64,000 bases of DNA from contig NZ_JBHYDX010000002.1 of assembly GCF_051860505.1 (NCBI RefSeq), positions 62,001 through 126,000 on the forward strand, written 5' to 3'. How positions within the stretch are numbered: the first letter of the stretch is position 1; each line of letters opens with the position of its first letter. The translations under genes were made by a program, and so were the position numbers. This DNA is from Pannonibacter sp051860505 (GTDB lineage: Bacteria > Pseudomonadota > Alphaproteobacteria > Rhizobiales > Stappiaceae). This document shows positions 8,454 through 16,835 of the stretch, one piece after another. The notes under the pieces are model-generated. The model had not been told where the DNA came from, did not search any database, and saw only the letters and a list, made by a program, of their open reading frames with translations.

Positions 8454-9158
8454 ATGGCAGATGCGCAAAAGTCGCAAGCCGGTACAGTCGTGACTGCGGA
8501 CGCTGCCGAGGCCAGCCGACGCGGCCTGATGCTGGTGCTGTCCTCTCCGTCAGGTGCGGGCAAGTCGACCATTGCCCGGCTGTTGCTGGAGCGGGAAGAC
8601 AATCTCGAACTGTCGATCTCGGTGACCACACGGCCACGCCGCAGCAGCGAGATCGACGGCGTGCATTATCATTTCATCAGCCGCGAGCGTTTCGAGCAGA
8701 TGCGCGACCGCGGCGAATTGCTGGAATGGGCCGAAGTGCATGGCAATTACTACGCCACGCCGCGCGATCCGGTCGAGATGGCGCTCGGCGAGGGCAGGGA
8801 CGTCCTGTTCGATATCGACATCCAGGGCACGTTCCAGCTCTATGAGCGCATGCGCGAGGACGTGGTCTCGGTCTTCATCCTGCCGCCGTCCATCGCCGAG
8901 ATGAAGTCGCGGCTGCATCGCCGGGCGGAAGACACCGAGGACGTCATCCTGCGCCGCCTGAAAACGGCTGTCGGCGAGATGCGGCACTGGAGCGAATACG
9001 ACTATGTCGTCGTCAACGAGGATCTTGCCCGCGCCTATGAGGCAGTCCGGGCGATCCTGAAGGCCGAACGCCACAAACGCGCCCGCTCCGCCGCCATCGG
9101 CCAGTTCATCGAAGGCATGGTCGGAGACCTGCAAGGGGAACTCGGCGGCGAAAGCTGA
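8454..9158 (+). CDS. gmk: Guanylate kinase
   Basis: Gmk phosphorylates GMP to GDP with ATP. The protein of 234 aa has the P-loop SSPSGAGKST at about residues 30-39, the GMP-binding region with TTRPRRSSEIDGVHYHF, and the YDYVVVNED block. An N-terminal extension of about 23 residues precedes the usual start. The ATG at 8454 was chosen because GGAG ends 8 bp upstream; a GTG at 8445 overlapping the yicC stop is a weaker alternative. Confidence 0.96.
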   Translation: MADAQKSQAGTVVTADAAEASRRGLMLVLSSPSGAGKSTIARLLLEREDNLELSISVTTRPRRSSEIDGVHYHFISRERFEQMRDRGELLEWAEVHGNYYATPRDPVEMALGEGRDVLFDIDIQGTFQLYERMREDVVSVFILPPSIAEMKSRLHRRAEDTEDVILRRLKTAVGEMRHWSEYDYVVVNEDLARAYEAVRAILKAERHKRARSAAIGQFIEGMVGDLQGELGGES

Positions 9159-9181
9159 GCGGACAAATCAGGACACGCCCC

Positions 9182-9214
9182 AAGCCCGCCCGGGTTGCCG
9201 GTTGCGGGCTTTTT
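9182..9214 (+). terminator. Rho-independent terminator after gmk
   Basis: An 8-bp stem (9182-9189 with 9204-9211) containing AAGCCCGC/GCGGGCTT runs straight into a short T tract on the plus strand. It lies 23 bp after gmk and ends the mltG-yicC-gmk transcript before the convergent gene. Confidence 0.75.
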
Positions 9215-9224
9215 GCCAGTCACA

Positions 9225-10304
9225 TCAGAGCAGCCAGATGCCGTTTTCGATAGCCGGAGCGACGAGGGCCTTGTTCTCAGCGCTCTCGGAGAAGCCGATG
9301 AGGACGCCCGCCCGGTCCCAGGCGCCGGATGACAGTCGCTCGAGCCAGCCGGTCAGTCCGGCACTTTCGGCATCACGGCCAAGGACGTTGTTGTACAGGG
9401 CGTTGATATAGGCGCTGTCGGACGTGTTGCTGCCATAGCGCTGGAGGAATTCGGCCGACCCGAGGAAGGCAGAGGACATCTGGTGCTGTGTCATCCCGGC
9501 ATCCACAAGTTTAACATTGTGCCTCAGTCCGTCGGTATCGGGAGTGCGGGCAAAGGCCGCCTGGTAAAGGCGATAGGTCTGGCCGGCGGCACCATCCAGG
9601 TCAAAGGCGAGGATATTTACTCCGTAACTGTAAAACTCGACCCGTTCAACATTCACAATCTCGATTGATTGGAGGGGCGTGGTTGATTTGTGGCAGATCA
9701 GAAAGCCGTTCGAGTTCTTTTCAATATTATAGGATGTTGGATGCCCTTGAAGACGAGCCGTATCGAGTCCGCCTCTTCCATCGAAATAATTCTGTCCTGA
9801 TCCTAGGAAAGCTCGATTGTTAAATTGATTTCCATATACTGTATCGTCGCCGGATCCAGCTGAAACATCTCTAAAGTTCGTATATGTATTTTCGATAATC
9901 TTTCCATCGTACGTGCCGCGATAAGCACCGCTTTCCATATCGAAAGAACTGATTTGTGATTTCGGGTCGGCACTTAGGCTAATAGCGCCGTTTCCGATCA
10001 CAGTAGAACCTGAACTGAAAACAATAATTGACGTTCTAATATTTGCTTCGGAGAAATCTATAAACAGCGACTTTCCACTCGAGCCGAAGTGCAAATCGCG
10101 CGATCGCTCCCAGGTCCCATAAAACTCAAATCGTTCAACATTGTTGATAATATACTCGCTTAAATATGCGGCGTTCATCCTTAGGGTGTCATAGCCATCG
10201 CCGCCATCCAGATTGAATGAGTCGATCTTTGAATTGAGGTGGAAAAAATCATCTCCGGCGGTCCCGAAATTGTCGCCTTCCTTGATCGAGATCACATTGC
10301 GCAC
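9225..10304 (-). CDS. DUF4214 domain protein with RTX-like repeats
   Basis: The protein is about 359 aa. The first ~230 residues hold glycine- and aspartate-rich stretches reminiscent of RTX/haemolysin-type calcium-binding repeats (EGDNFGTAGDDFF, DGGDGYDTLR, AGSGDDTVYG). The C-terminal ~100 residues match a DUF4214 domain (LYQAAFARTPDTDGLRH and ALYNNVLGRDAESAGL). Such proteins are often exported without a signal peptide, but no secretion genes are nearby, so export is inference. GTG at 10304 is preferred, with GGAG 6 bp upstream; GTG at 10340 is possible. The central part (about 9600-10250) is clearly AT-richer than the flanking genes, suggesting transfer. Confidence 0.75.
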   Translation of the reverse strand: MRNVISIKEGDNFGTAGDDFFHLNSKIDSFNLDGGDGYDTLRMNAAYLSEYIINNVERFEFYGTWERSRDLHFGSSGKSLFIDFSEANIRTSIIVFSSGSTVIGNGAISLSADPKSQISSFDMESGAYRGTYDGKIIENTYTNFRDVSAGSGDDTVYGNQFNNRAFLGSGQNYFDGRGGLDTARLQGHPTSYNIEKNSNGFLICHKSTTPLQSIEIVNVERVEFYSYGVNILAFDLDGAAGQTYRLYQAAFARTPDTDGLRHNVKLVDAGMTQHQMSSAFLGSAEFLQRYGSNTSDSAYINALYNNVLGRDAESAGLTGWLERLSSGAWDRAGVLIGFSESAENKALVAPAIENGIWLL

Positions 10305-10474
10305 GCTGGTCTCCAAATGTCGGCCATGACTTGGGCGCACTGATAAAATTTACGAGTGCAAAATGCAATCGGAAGTCGCGGGAAATCCCGCGCGTGCCGG
10401 CGCAGTCCCGAATTAAGCCAAGAGGCAACCAGGGCGGAAAACAAGGCGCAGGGCAGGGGCAGGGCGGGACCCTT

Positions 10475-11134
10475 TCAGCCTTGACGCGCGTAGGCGCGCA
10501 AGAAAACGCGGACGGCGGCGTTGACCGTTGCGGTTCGCTCAGTGTCGGTCGGTGCGTCGCCAACGTTCAGCAGCATGCGGCGCAGGGTGCCGGCGATGCA
10601 CAGGTCGAGAAAGTGCCAGGCGGCCACGTCCTCGTCCTCGATGTCCAGGGCGCCGGCGGCGATATGCGGGCGCAGGAAATCCTTGAGGTTCTCGCGGCCA
10701 CGCAGCGGGCCTTCCTCGTAGAGCAGGCGGCCGAAGTCGGGGAACTTTTCGGTGGCGCCGATGACCATGCGCAGCATCGAGATCATGTCCGGCTGCATCA
10801 TTCTGGCCAGATAGAGGTCAGCGATGGTCTTGAGGTCGTGTTCCAGGTCGCCGATGGTTGCCGGGATCTGCAGGCAGCTTTCCGGCTGGTCAAAACGGTC
10901 CTTCAGGATCAGCGCCTTGAACAGGGCTTCCTTGCTGTCGAAATAGACATAGAGCGTACCCTTTGACACTCCGGATTCCCGGGCAACCGCATCCATGCTG
11001 GTGCCATCAAAACCGTTGGCCCGGAACACGCGGCGTGCGCCGTCAAGGATCTGCTGCCGCTTGGCATTGTCCTGCCGGTCATCTGCCGGCGTGGCTTCTG
11101 GCGTTGCTTCCGGCCTGGTGGCTCCGCGTGTCAT
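10475..11134 (-). CDS. TetR/AcrR family regulator, probable repressor of the divergent efflux genes
   Basis: The 219-aa protein has an N-terminal helix-turn-helix at about residues 25-70 (QQILDGARRVFRANGFDG, SGVSKGTLYVYFDSKEALF) and a variable ligand-binding C-terminal half. The ATG at 11134 gives the family length; the frame extends far upstream without TetR similarity. It is divergent from an EmrA/EmrB pair, and a 23-bp dyad covers the start region of their promoter, so autoregulation and repression of the pump are the simplest model. The inducer is unknown. Confidence 0.88.
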   Translation of the reverse strand: MTRGATRPEATPEATPADDRQDNAKRQQILDGARRVFRANGFDGTSMDAVARESGVSKGTLYVYFDSKEALFKALILKDRFDQPESCLQIPATIGDLEHDLKTIADLYLARMMQPDMISMLRMVIGATEKFPDFGRLLYEEGPLRGRENLKDFLRPHIAAGALDIEDEDVAAWHFLDLCIAGTLRRMLLNVGDAPTDTERTATVNAAVRVFLRAYARQG

Positions 11135-11333
11135 GTCGTGTCCATGGTTGAAGGGCAGAGAGCCTGCCGTTTGTCCCGGTTCGTACGTATCTGGCCCGAT
11201 CCTGTCAAACCCCGAGACCCGATCTGGCGGAAGAGTGCCAGATTCGCGGGCTCCTCCTGCCAGAATGTCCCGAATTTGCCAATTGCCCGGATCACCTGGC
11301 GGAGGAGGGCGTGTTTTCGAGGGGGCCGGCCTC

Positions 11334-11362
11334 TTGCAAGGGGGCGGGCACAGCGCTATAAA
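11334..11362 (+). promoter_or_regulatory. Sigma-70 promoter of the EmrAB-type operon
   Basis: TTGCAA at 11334-11339 and TATAAA at 11357-11362 are separated by exactly 17 bp, an excellent housekeeping-type promoter. Transcription would start near 11369, inside the dyad at 11365-11387. The rest of the 304-bp tetR-emrA gap (11135-11333) shows no gene; it must also hold the tetR promoter. Confidence 0.65.
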
Positions 11363-11364
11363 CC

Positions 11365-11387
11365 ATTGACCGAACCGTTCAGTCAAT
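11365..11387. promoter_or_regulatory. Probable TetR operator (23-bp imperfect dyad)
   Basis: Arms ATTGAC and GTCAAT flank inner arms GAAC and GTTC around a central C; only the base next to each outer arm breaks the symmetry. The dyad begins 3 bp after the -10 box of the plus-strand promoter, so a bound TetR dimer would block initiation. Confidence 0.6.
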
Positions 11388-11438
11388 ACGCAATGCCCCT
11401 TCTGGCGCGCAGTGCGGTTCCAAGGAAAGTTTACGCCT

Positions 11439-12695
11439 GTGTCCGACAGCGTTCCCGCCTCGATTGACACTTCCGCTGCACCTACAGCAGCAGAACCGAA
11501 TCGCCGCTCGCCCCACGCGACGGCGACGGGCGGCGGATCTCCGACAGGTCAACCGGAAGCACATTCCCCCACCCGTGCCCGGAACAACCCCGGAGATCCG
11601 TCGCCGATCCCATCCGATCGCAGCCGGCGCAAGGCGAAGGCAAAGACCATCCTCAGCGTGATCGCGCTGGTGGCGCTTGGCAGCGCGTCCTGGGCCGGAT
11701 TTGGCTGGTGGACCGAGGGCCGCTTCATGGAGACCACCGACGACGCCTATGTCTCGGTGGATATCACCAGCGTCCTGTCCAAGGTTTCCGGCTATGTCGC
11801 GGCCATCGAGGTGAGTGACAACCAGCGCGTCGAGGTTGGGGACATCCTGGCCCGCATCGATGATGGCGACCACCGGCTCGTCGTGCAGGGCGCACGGGAC
11901 CAGATTGCCAGCGCCGAGGCGACGGTCGACCGGATCGCAAGTCAGATCACGGCTGCCCATGCTTCGGTCGACCAGGCCACCGCAACAGTGGCGGCCATGC
12001 AGGCCCGGGCCGACGAGGCCCGCGCCAACCACGAACGGCAGATCCGACTGACGGAAGGCAAGGTGACCAGCCAGGCGTCACTGGATGGAGCCGTCGCCAA
12101 TCTGCACAGCAGCGAAGCCAACTTGCGGAGCGCGGAGGCCGCTGTCGCCGTGGCGCGCGCCAATATCCTCGTGCTGGAAGGCCAGAAGCGGGAGGCGGAA
12201 CAGGCCATCGCCGCGGCCCGCACCAAGCTGGAAAAGGCCGAGTACGACCTCAGCTTTACCGCCATCCGGGCACCCGTCGCCGGCATCGTCAGCAACCGGG
12301 CGGCGCAGGTCGGCACGTTGCTGCAGCCGGGCAGCCGGGTTGCGGCCATCGTGCCGCTGACCGACACCCGCATCGACGCCAATTTCAAGGAAACCCAACT
12401 CGGCCACATCCGCCCCGGCGCCCGTGCGGCGGTCAAGGTGGATGCCTATCCGGGGCTGGTGCTGGAGGCGACCGTCGACAGCATTTCGCCGGCGACAGGC
12501 TCTGTGTTCTCGCTGCTGCCGTCGGAAAATGCCACGGGCAATTTCACAAAGGTGGTGCAGCGCGTGCCTGTTCGCATCACCGTGCCGATGAGCCAGAAGG
12601 GCGCCGATGCCCTGCGTGCCGGCATGTCGGTGGTGGTGGACGTGGACACCCGCACGGGTGCGGCCAATCCCGCCGCCACGGCCAGCCTGCACTAG
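11439..12695 (+). CDS. HlyD/EmrA-type membrane fusion protein
   Basis: This periplasmic adaptor links an inner-membrane exporter to an outer-membrane channel. The protein has a ~65-residue proline- and serine-rich cytoplasmic N-terminus, one transmembrane helix (about residues 70-92), a biotinyl/lipoyl-like segment (TTDDAYVSVDITSV, VSGYVAAIEVSDNQRV), a long coiled-coil of alanine-rich helices (residues ~125-235), and a beta-barrel with IRAPVAGIVSNRAAQVG. GTG at 11439 is preferred with AAGGA upstream; GTG at 11412 in the same frame is an alternative. The EmrB-like exporter starts 7 bp downstream. Confidence 0.9.
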   Translation: MSDSVPASIDTSAAPTAAEPNRRSPHATATGGGSPTGQPEAHSPTRARNNPGDPSPIPSDRSRRKAKAKTILSVIALVALGSASWAGFGWWTEGRFMETTDDAYVSVDITSVLSKVSGYVAAIEVSDNQRVEVGDILARIDDGDHRLVVQGARDQIASAEATVDRIASQITAAHASVDQATATVAAMQARADEARANHERQIRLTEGKVTSQASLDGAVANLHSSEANLRSAEAAVAVARANILVLEGQKREAEQAIAAARTKLEKAEYDLSFTAIRAPVAGIVSNRAAQVGTLLQPGSRVAAIVPLTDTRIDANFKETQLGHIRPGARAAVKVDAYPGLVLEATVDSISPATGSVFSLLPSENATGNFTKVVQRVPVRITVPMSQKGADALRAGMSVVVDVDTRTGAANPAATASLH

Positions 12696-12702
12696 GCCCG
12701 GC

Positions 12703-14277
12703 ATGACCAGCGCGGTGGCAACCAGCAGTGACGCGCCAAGCCGGGGCGGGGAAGGGCGCAAGCTCTTCACGTTCCTTTGCATGGTCTTCGGCATGTTCAT
12801 GGCGATCCTGGACATCCAGATCGTCTCGGCCTCGCTTGCCGAGATCCAGGCCGGGCTGGCGGCGTCCTCGGATGACATCCCCTGGATCCAGACCAGCTAC
12901 CTGATCGCCGAAGTGATCATGATCCCGCTGTCCGGCTACCTGTCGCGGATGCTGTCGACGCGCTGGATGTTTGCAATTTCCGCCGCCGGCTTCACCTTGA
13001 TGAGCCTGATGTGCGCCACCGCCACCTCCATCGAGGAAATGATCGTCTGGCGCGCGCTGCAGGGATTTCTCGGTGGCGGCATGATCCCGACGGTGTTTGC
13101 CACGGCCTATCTCATCTTCCCGCGCGAGAAGTTCAACGTCATCTCGCCGATCATCGGCCTTGTCGCCACGCTTGCGCCCACCATCGGCCCGACGCTCGGC
13201 GGCTACATCACCGACTTTGGCTCGTGGCACTGGCTGTTCCTGATCAACGTGGTGCCCGGCATCTTCGTGACGCTGGCCGCCGTGATGCTCATCGACTTCG
13301 ACAAGCCCGACCTCAGCCTGTTCGACCACTTCGACTGGGTCGGCTTTGCCGCCATGGCGGTGTTTCTCGGCTCGCTGGAGTTCGTGCTGGAGGAAGGCAA
13401 CGGCGAGGACTGGTTCCAGAGCGAGGAAATCGTCCTGTTCACGGCTGTCATGCTGCTGGGCGCAGCGATCTTTTTCTGGCGCGCGTTCACCGCCCGCGAG
13501 CCGGTGGTGGATCTGACGGCCTTTTCCAACAAGAACTTCGCCATGGGCAGCCTGTTCAGCTTCGTCCTCGGCATCGGGCTCTACGGGCTCACCTATCTTT
13601 ATCCGGTCTATCTGGCTGGCGTGCGCGGCTACACGTCGCTGCAGATCGGCGAGACGATGTTCGTCAGCGGCCTCGCCATGTTCCTGACCGCGCCACTGGC
13701 CGGACGGCTGATGTCGGTGCTGGATCCGCGCGTGATGATGGGCATCGGCTTTGCCGGGTTTGCCGCCGGCACCTGGCTGATGACCGGCATCACCCGGGAC
13801 TGGGACTTTTATGAGTTGCTGCTGCCGCAGATCCTGCGCGGCTCGTCGCTGATGTTGTGCATGGTGCCGATCAACAACATCGCGCTCGGCATGCTGCCGC
13901 CAGAGATGATCAAGAATGCCTCCGGCCTGTTCAACCTGACGCGCAACCTGGGCGGTGCGGTGGGGCTTGCCATCATCAACACGGTGCTGAGCCAGCGGCA
14001 GGATTTCCACTATGCGCGGCTGCAGGAAAGCGTCAACGGCGCGCGGGCCCCGGTGACCGAAACGCTTGCCGGCCTGACGCAGACGTATCAGAGCCTCGGC
14101 GATGATGCGGCCACTGCGGCGCTGAAGGCGCTGAGCGGCATGGTGACGAAACAGGCGTTCCTGATGTCCTTCATCGACGTGTTCCTGATCCTGACGCTCC
14201 TGTTCCTGTCGCTGCTGGCGGCGATCTTTTTCGTCGAACGGCCCAAGCCCATGGGCGGCGGGGGCGGGGGCCACTGA
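12703..14277 (+). CDS. DHA2-family MFS multidrug exporter (EmrB-like)
   Basis: The 524-aa protein is a 14-helix major facilitator of the drug:H+ antiporter-2 group. It contains MFMAILDIQIVSASL in helix 1 (motif D1-like), WIQTSYLIAEVIMIPLSG, and the GLVATLAPTIGPTLGGYITD segment typical of motif C. The ATG at 12703 is 7 bp after the adaptor stop, fitting a two-gene EmrAB operon under the divergent TetR. The C-terminus ends in a glycine-rich tail after a final helix. Substrates cannot be read from sequence; hydrophobic drugs or organic acids are usual for the family. Confidence 0.92.
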   Translation: MTSAVATSSDAPSRGGEGRKLFTFLCMVFGMFMAILDIQIVSASLAEIQAGLAASSDDIPWIQTSYLIAEVIMIPLSGYLSRMLSTRWMFAISAAGFTLMSLMCATATSIEEMIVWRALQGFLGGGMIPTVFATAYLIFPREKFNVISPIIGLVATLAPTIGPTLGGYITDFGSWHWLFLINVVPGIFVTLAAVMLIDFDKPDLSLFDHFDWVGFAAMAVFLGSLEFVLEEGNGEDWFQSEEIVLFTAVMLLGAAIFFWRAFTAREPVVDLTAFSNKNFAMGSLFSFVLGIGLYGLTYLYPVYLAGVRGYTSLQIGETMFVSGLAMFLTAPLAGRLMSVLDPRVMMGIGFAGFAAGTWLMTGITRDWDFYELLLPQILRGSSLMLCMVPINNIALGMLPPEMIKNASGLFNLTRNLGGAVGLAIINTVLSQRQDFHYARLQESVNGARAPVTETLAGLTQTYQSLGDDAATAALKALSGMVTKQAFLMSFIDVFLILTLLFLSLLAAIFFVERPKPMGGGGGGH

Positions 14278-14333
14278 GCGGGCATCCGCATTCGCACCGG
14301 CAGACACGGCACGAATCCGGTAGGCTCGCGCCC

Positions 14334-14894
14334 ATGTCCGACCCTGCAAAACCCGTGCGCAAGAAGCCGCGCGTGCCAACCGAAGAGCGGCTGACGCGGA
14401 TCACGCTGGCCTATCTGGAGCGCTACGCAACGTCACTCGCCAACCTGCGCCGGGTGCTGACACGGCGTGTCGAGAAGGCTGCAAAGGCGCATGAGCGCGA
14501 TGTGGCCGAGTTTCTTCCGCTCGTCGAGATCGTGCTGGAGAAAGCCGCGCGGTCCGGCCTCGTCAATGACGAGGTCTATGCCGAGACAAAGGCGGCCAGC
14601 CTGCGCCGCAAGGGCGCGTCCAGCCGCCAGATCACCGCGAAACTGAGCGCCCGTGGGGTCAGCCGCAGCGTCATCGAAGAGACGCTCGCCCGCGATGACT
14701 CCGATTCAGCCGCTGCCGCCCGCCGCTACGCACAGCGCCGCCGCCTTGGCCCCTGGCGCAAGGGCTGGCACGACGAAGACGGTGCCGCCCGCCGGGACCG
14801 AGACCGCAAGGACCTGGCGGCCCTGTGCCGTGCCGGCCATGGGCTGGATGTGGCGCGCAAGGCGTTACAAGGTGCCGAGGACGAGTTGGGGTAA
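14334..14894 (+). CDS. recX: RecX family regulatory protein
   Basis: The 186-aa, arginine-rich protein has RecX-type helical repeats: LTRITLAYLERYATSLANLRRVL, then LVNDEVYAETKAASLRRKG and SSRQITAKLSARGVS. RecX proteins modulate RecA filaments. recA is not adjacent, which is normal for this alphaproteobacterial branch but leaves the RecA role as family inference. It follows emrB by 56 bp and may be read through from that operon. The last ~50 residues are very basic. Confidence 0.82.
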   Translation: MSDPAKPVRKKPRVPTEERLTRITLAYLERYATSLANLRRVLTRRVEKAAKAHERDVAEFLPLVEIVLEKAARSGLVNDEVYAETKAASLRRKGASSRQITAKLSARGVSRSVIEETLARDDSDSAAAARRYAQRRRLGPWRKGWHDEDGAARRDRDRKDLAALCRAGHGLDVARKALQGAEDELG

Positions 14895-15174
14895 GCGTTG
14901 CGATCCAGACGCATAGAGCACCTTGGATGCGGCGGCCTTGGTCGGTGATCGCGGCGGAAGTCCCGGCGAGAAGTGATCAGTGGTTTGGCCATCATCTGGG
15001 CGCAGGCAGACAAGGCGTTCTCGTTCCACCTATTCATATAAGTTCCATAATATATCTTATGCGAATTACGGGTATGGCAACAGCGGCGTGGGTATGAGGC
15101 GCAGAACAATGCCTCGATTGGAGGATTTCCGCTCCCCCTATCGGCGACACACAGCAGTTCTGTCCATCTGGCCA
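14895..15174. other. Gene-free stretch after recX
   Basis: 280 bp between convergent genes. A short AT-rich island near 15030-15065 contrasts with the local base composition. I see no protein family, tRNA or clear terminator here. Confidence 0.5.
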
Positions 15175-15633
15175 TCAACCCAACTGCTTGCACATGAAAA
15201 CCGAGTACGGGTCTGGCTGGTAGTCTGCAAACGGGTCGACGTACGAGAAACCGGACGCCTCATAGAGATGGCGTGCGGCAAAACTGTCGGTGCCGGTCTC
15301 CAGATAGAATGCGCGGATGCCTTCGGCCACCGCGTCAGTCTCCAGCCTTGCGAGGATCGTCCGGGCAATGCCTTGGCCGCGAAAGGCCGGACGGACAAAC
15401 ATGCTCTTCACTTCGGCAGTTGCCGCATCCATCGGCACATAGGCACCACATCCGGCCAATGCATCGCCAACCCGCGCAGTCAGGAAAACAACAGACGACT
15501 GATTGAGCGCGCGGATGCCCAAGGCATGATTGCTTTCCGGCGGCGAGGTTTCGGCAGACTGGGCTAGCCGCTCGGCGATCAGTGCCTCGATCTCAACGCC
15601 TGCCGGACACTCGCGGCGAATGACGGGTTGCAT
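15175..15633 (-). CDS. GNAT family N-acetyltransferase
   Basis: The 152-aa protein has the GNAT fold signature: acceptor part followed by EVKSMFVRPAFRGQGIA (acetyl-CoA pyrophosphate loop RGQGIA) and FYLETGTDSFAARHLYEASGF near the C-terminus. The ATG at 15633 is supported by GGAGG 6 bp upstream; an in-frame upstream start at 15699 would place 22 atypical residues before it. The substrate is unknown. It lies 62 bp after the P-loop gene on the same strand. Confidence 0.88.
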   Translation of the reverse strand: MQPVIRRECPAGVEIEALIAERLAQSAETSPPESNHALGIRALNQSSVVFLTARVGDALAGCGAYVPMDAATAEVKSMFVRPAFRGQGIARTILARLETDAVAEGIRAFYLETGTDSFAARHLYEASGFSYVDPFADYQPDPYSVFMCKQLG

Positions 15634-15695
15634 GACAAGCCTCCGATGAAACAGCAGATACTCGCTTGAGAGGCAAGAATGGTGCCGGTTGGCGC

Positions 15696-16271
15696 TCACC
15701 GGGTGGTTCCATCTCTTGGTGTCTCGAATGCCCTCAGGTGATCGAGGACAAATTCGGCCCTGGTCGGAACATCCGTCTTCGGCAGGATGACCACGTCGTA
15801 TCCAAGCCCCGGATAGATCTGCAGCAGGCGCTCATACTCCTCTAGGGCACTGGCAAGATCATGCCGCCTTTCCGCGTCGGTCCGGTAAAGTTCCGGCCAA
15901 GGCGGCGTCAGGAAGACCTGAGCGTGAAAGCGCGGCTGGTCGCCAAGGGTGTCCGCAAGGCTGCAGCCTGACGCAAGCTGCAGGGCCGCCGCCGCATCGA
16001 TGAGGCCCCGATCAAAGAACACCCATCCCTTTTCATCCGCAACACGGATGCGATCGAGACAGGCCATGTCGACGGCGCGGCGGGCAAAAGCATCGAGATT
16101 GACCCAGGGAAGCGCCGTTCCTGCCCCGTGCAGTTCCTCGGCGACGATCCGCCGGCCAGGCTCCTCGACCGTCCTGTAGCCGCGTTTCGCGAGCGCCTCG
16201 ATCAGGGTCGACTTGCCCCCACCGGAACAGCCGGAGAGGATCACATGACGACTTCCGGCATTCTGATGCAT
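15696..16271 (-). CDS. Small AAA-type ATPase / kinase-like P-loop protein
   Basis: The protein is about 191 aa and starts with MHQNAGSRHVILSGCSGGGKST, giving a Walker A (GCSGGGKST) within the first 25 residues, followed by EALAKRGYRTVEEPGR and FFDRGLIDAAAAL. This layout matches the AAA_28/NadR-like kinase group of predicted nucleotide or small-molecule kinases; the substrate is unknown. The ATG at 16271 puts the P-loop at the normal place; an upstream ATG at 16310 with a G-rich ribosome site is possible. It is 18-57 bp after arfB and likely cotranscribed. Confidence 0.8.
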   Translation of the reverse strand: MHQNAGSRHVILSGCSGGGKSTLIEALAKRGYRTVEEPGRRIVAEELHGAGTALPWVNLDAFARRAVDMACLDRIRVADEKGWVFFDRGLIDAAAALQLASGCSLADTLGDQPRFHAQVFLTPPWPELYRTDAERRHDLASALEEYERLLQIYPGLGYDVVILPKTDVPTRAEFVLDHLRAFETPRDGTTR

Positions 16272-16328
16272 TGATCCGGGTTCCCTGCCCCTGCCTTTAA
16301 GTCGGGCCATGCTGCCCCCTGCTGCCGC

Positions 16329-16835
16329 TCAGTCGCTGTCCGGCCGTCCGCTGCGCAGTTTCTTGATGCCGCCGCGCTGCTTCTTCGTATCGAGGCGGCG
16401 CTTTTTGGAGGCAAGCGTCGGCCGGGTTGCCTTGCGGGGCTTGTCGCGGTGGGCGGCCTTGATAAGAAGCTCGATCAGCCGGGCCAGCGCATCTTCGCGG
16501 TTTTGTTCACGCGTGCGGAAACGGTCGGCCTGAATGAGGATTTCACCAGCCTGCGTCAGGCGGCTACCGGCCAGTTCCCCTGCCCGTTGCTTCACATCAT
16601 TTGGCAACGTACGGTTGTTGTCAAGTTGAAAACGCAACTGCACCGCCGTCGAGACCTTGTTGACATTCTGGCCGCCCGGCCCGGAGGCGCGGATGAACTC
16701 TTCGCTGAGGTCGCGCTCGTCAATATGCAGCCGTCCCTTGATCGTGATGCGGCGGCTTTCCGGCGCGGTCTCGAGCGGCCTCGGGGCTGGTGGACCCGGA
16801 GGCGCCGGCGGCACTGGAGGCTCCCGGTCGCTCAT
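16329..16835 (-). CDS. arfB: Alternative ribosome-rescue factor ArfB (YaeJ), peptidyl-tRNA hydrolase
   Basis: ArfB enters stalled ribosomes lacking a stop codon and hydrolyses peptidyl-tRNA. The 168-aa protein has the release-factor-like catalytic domain with GPGGQNVNKVSTAVQLRF (the GGQ motif) and a basic C-terminal tail (KATRPTLASKKRRL, KKQRGGIKKLR) that in the family threads into the mRNA tunnel. The first ~22 residues are proline-rich and unusual. Its ATG overlaps the stop of the upstream TetR gene by 4 bp, so translation is coupled to the regulators. Confidence 0.93.
   Translation of the reverse strand: MSDREPPVPPAPPGPPAPRPLETAPESRRITIKGRLHIDERDLSEEFIRASGPGGQNVNKVSTAVQLRFQLDNNRTLPNDVKQRAGELAGSRLTQAGEILIQADRFRTREQNREDALARLIELLIKAAHRDKPRKATRPTLASKKRRLDTKKQRGGIKKLRSGRPDSD

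Noticed and set aside
6250..8637. Minus-strand open frame of 795 codons
   Set aside because: Antisense to mltG, yicC and gmk; low-complexity translation.
12577..14379. Minus-strand open frame of 600 codons
   Set aside because: Shadow of the EmrB-like gene, made of H/R/E/Q repeats typical of the antisense of hydrophobic protein genes.
14895..15174. Possible tRNA or small RNA gene in an AT-rich island
   Set aside because: No cloverleaf, no T-loop motif and no terminator could be found by eye.
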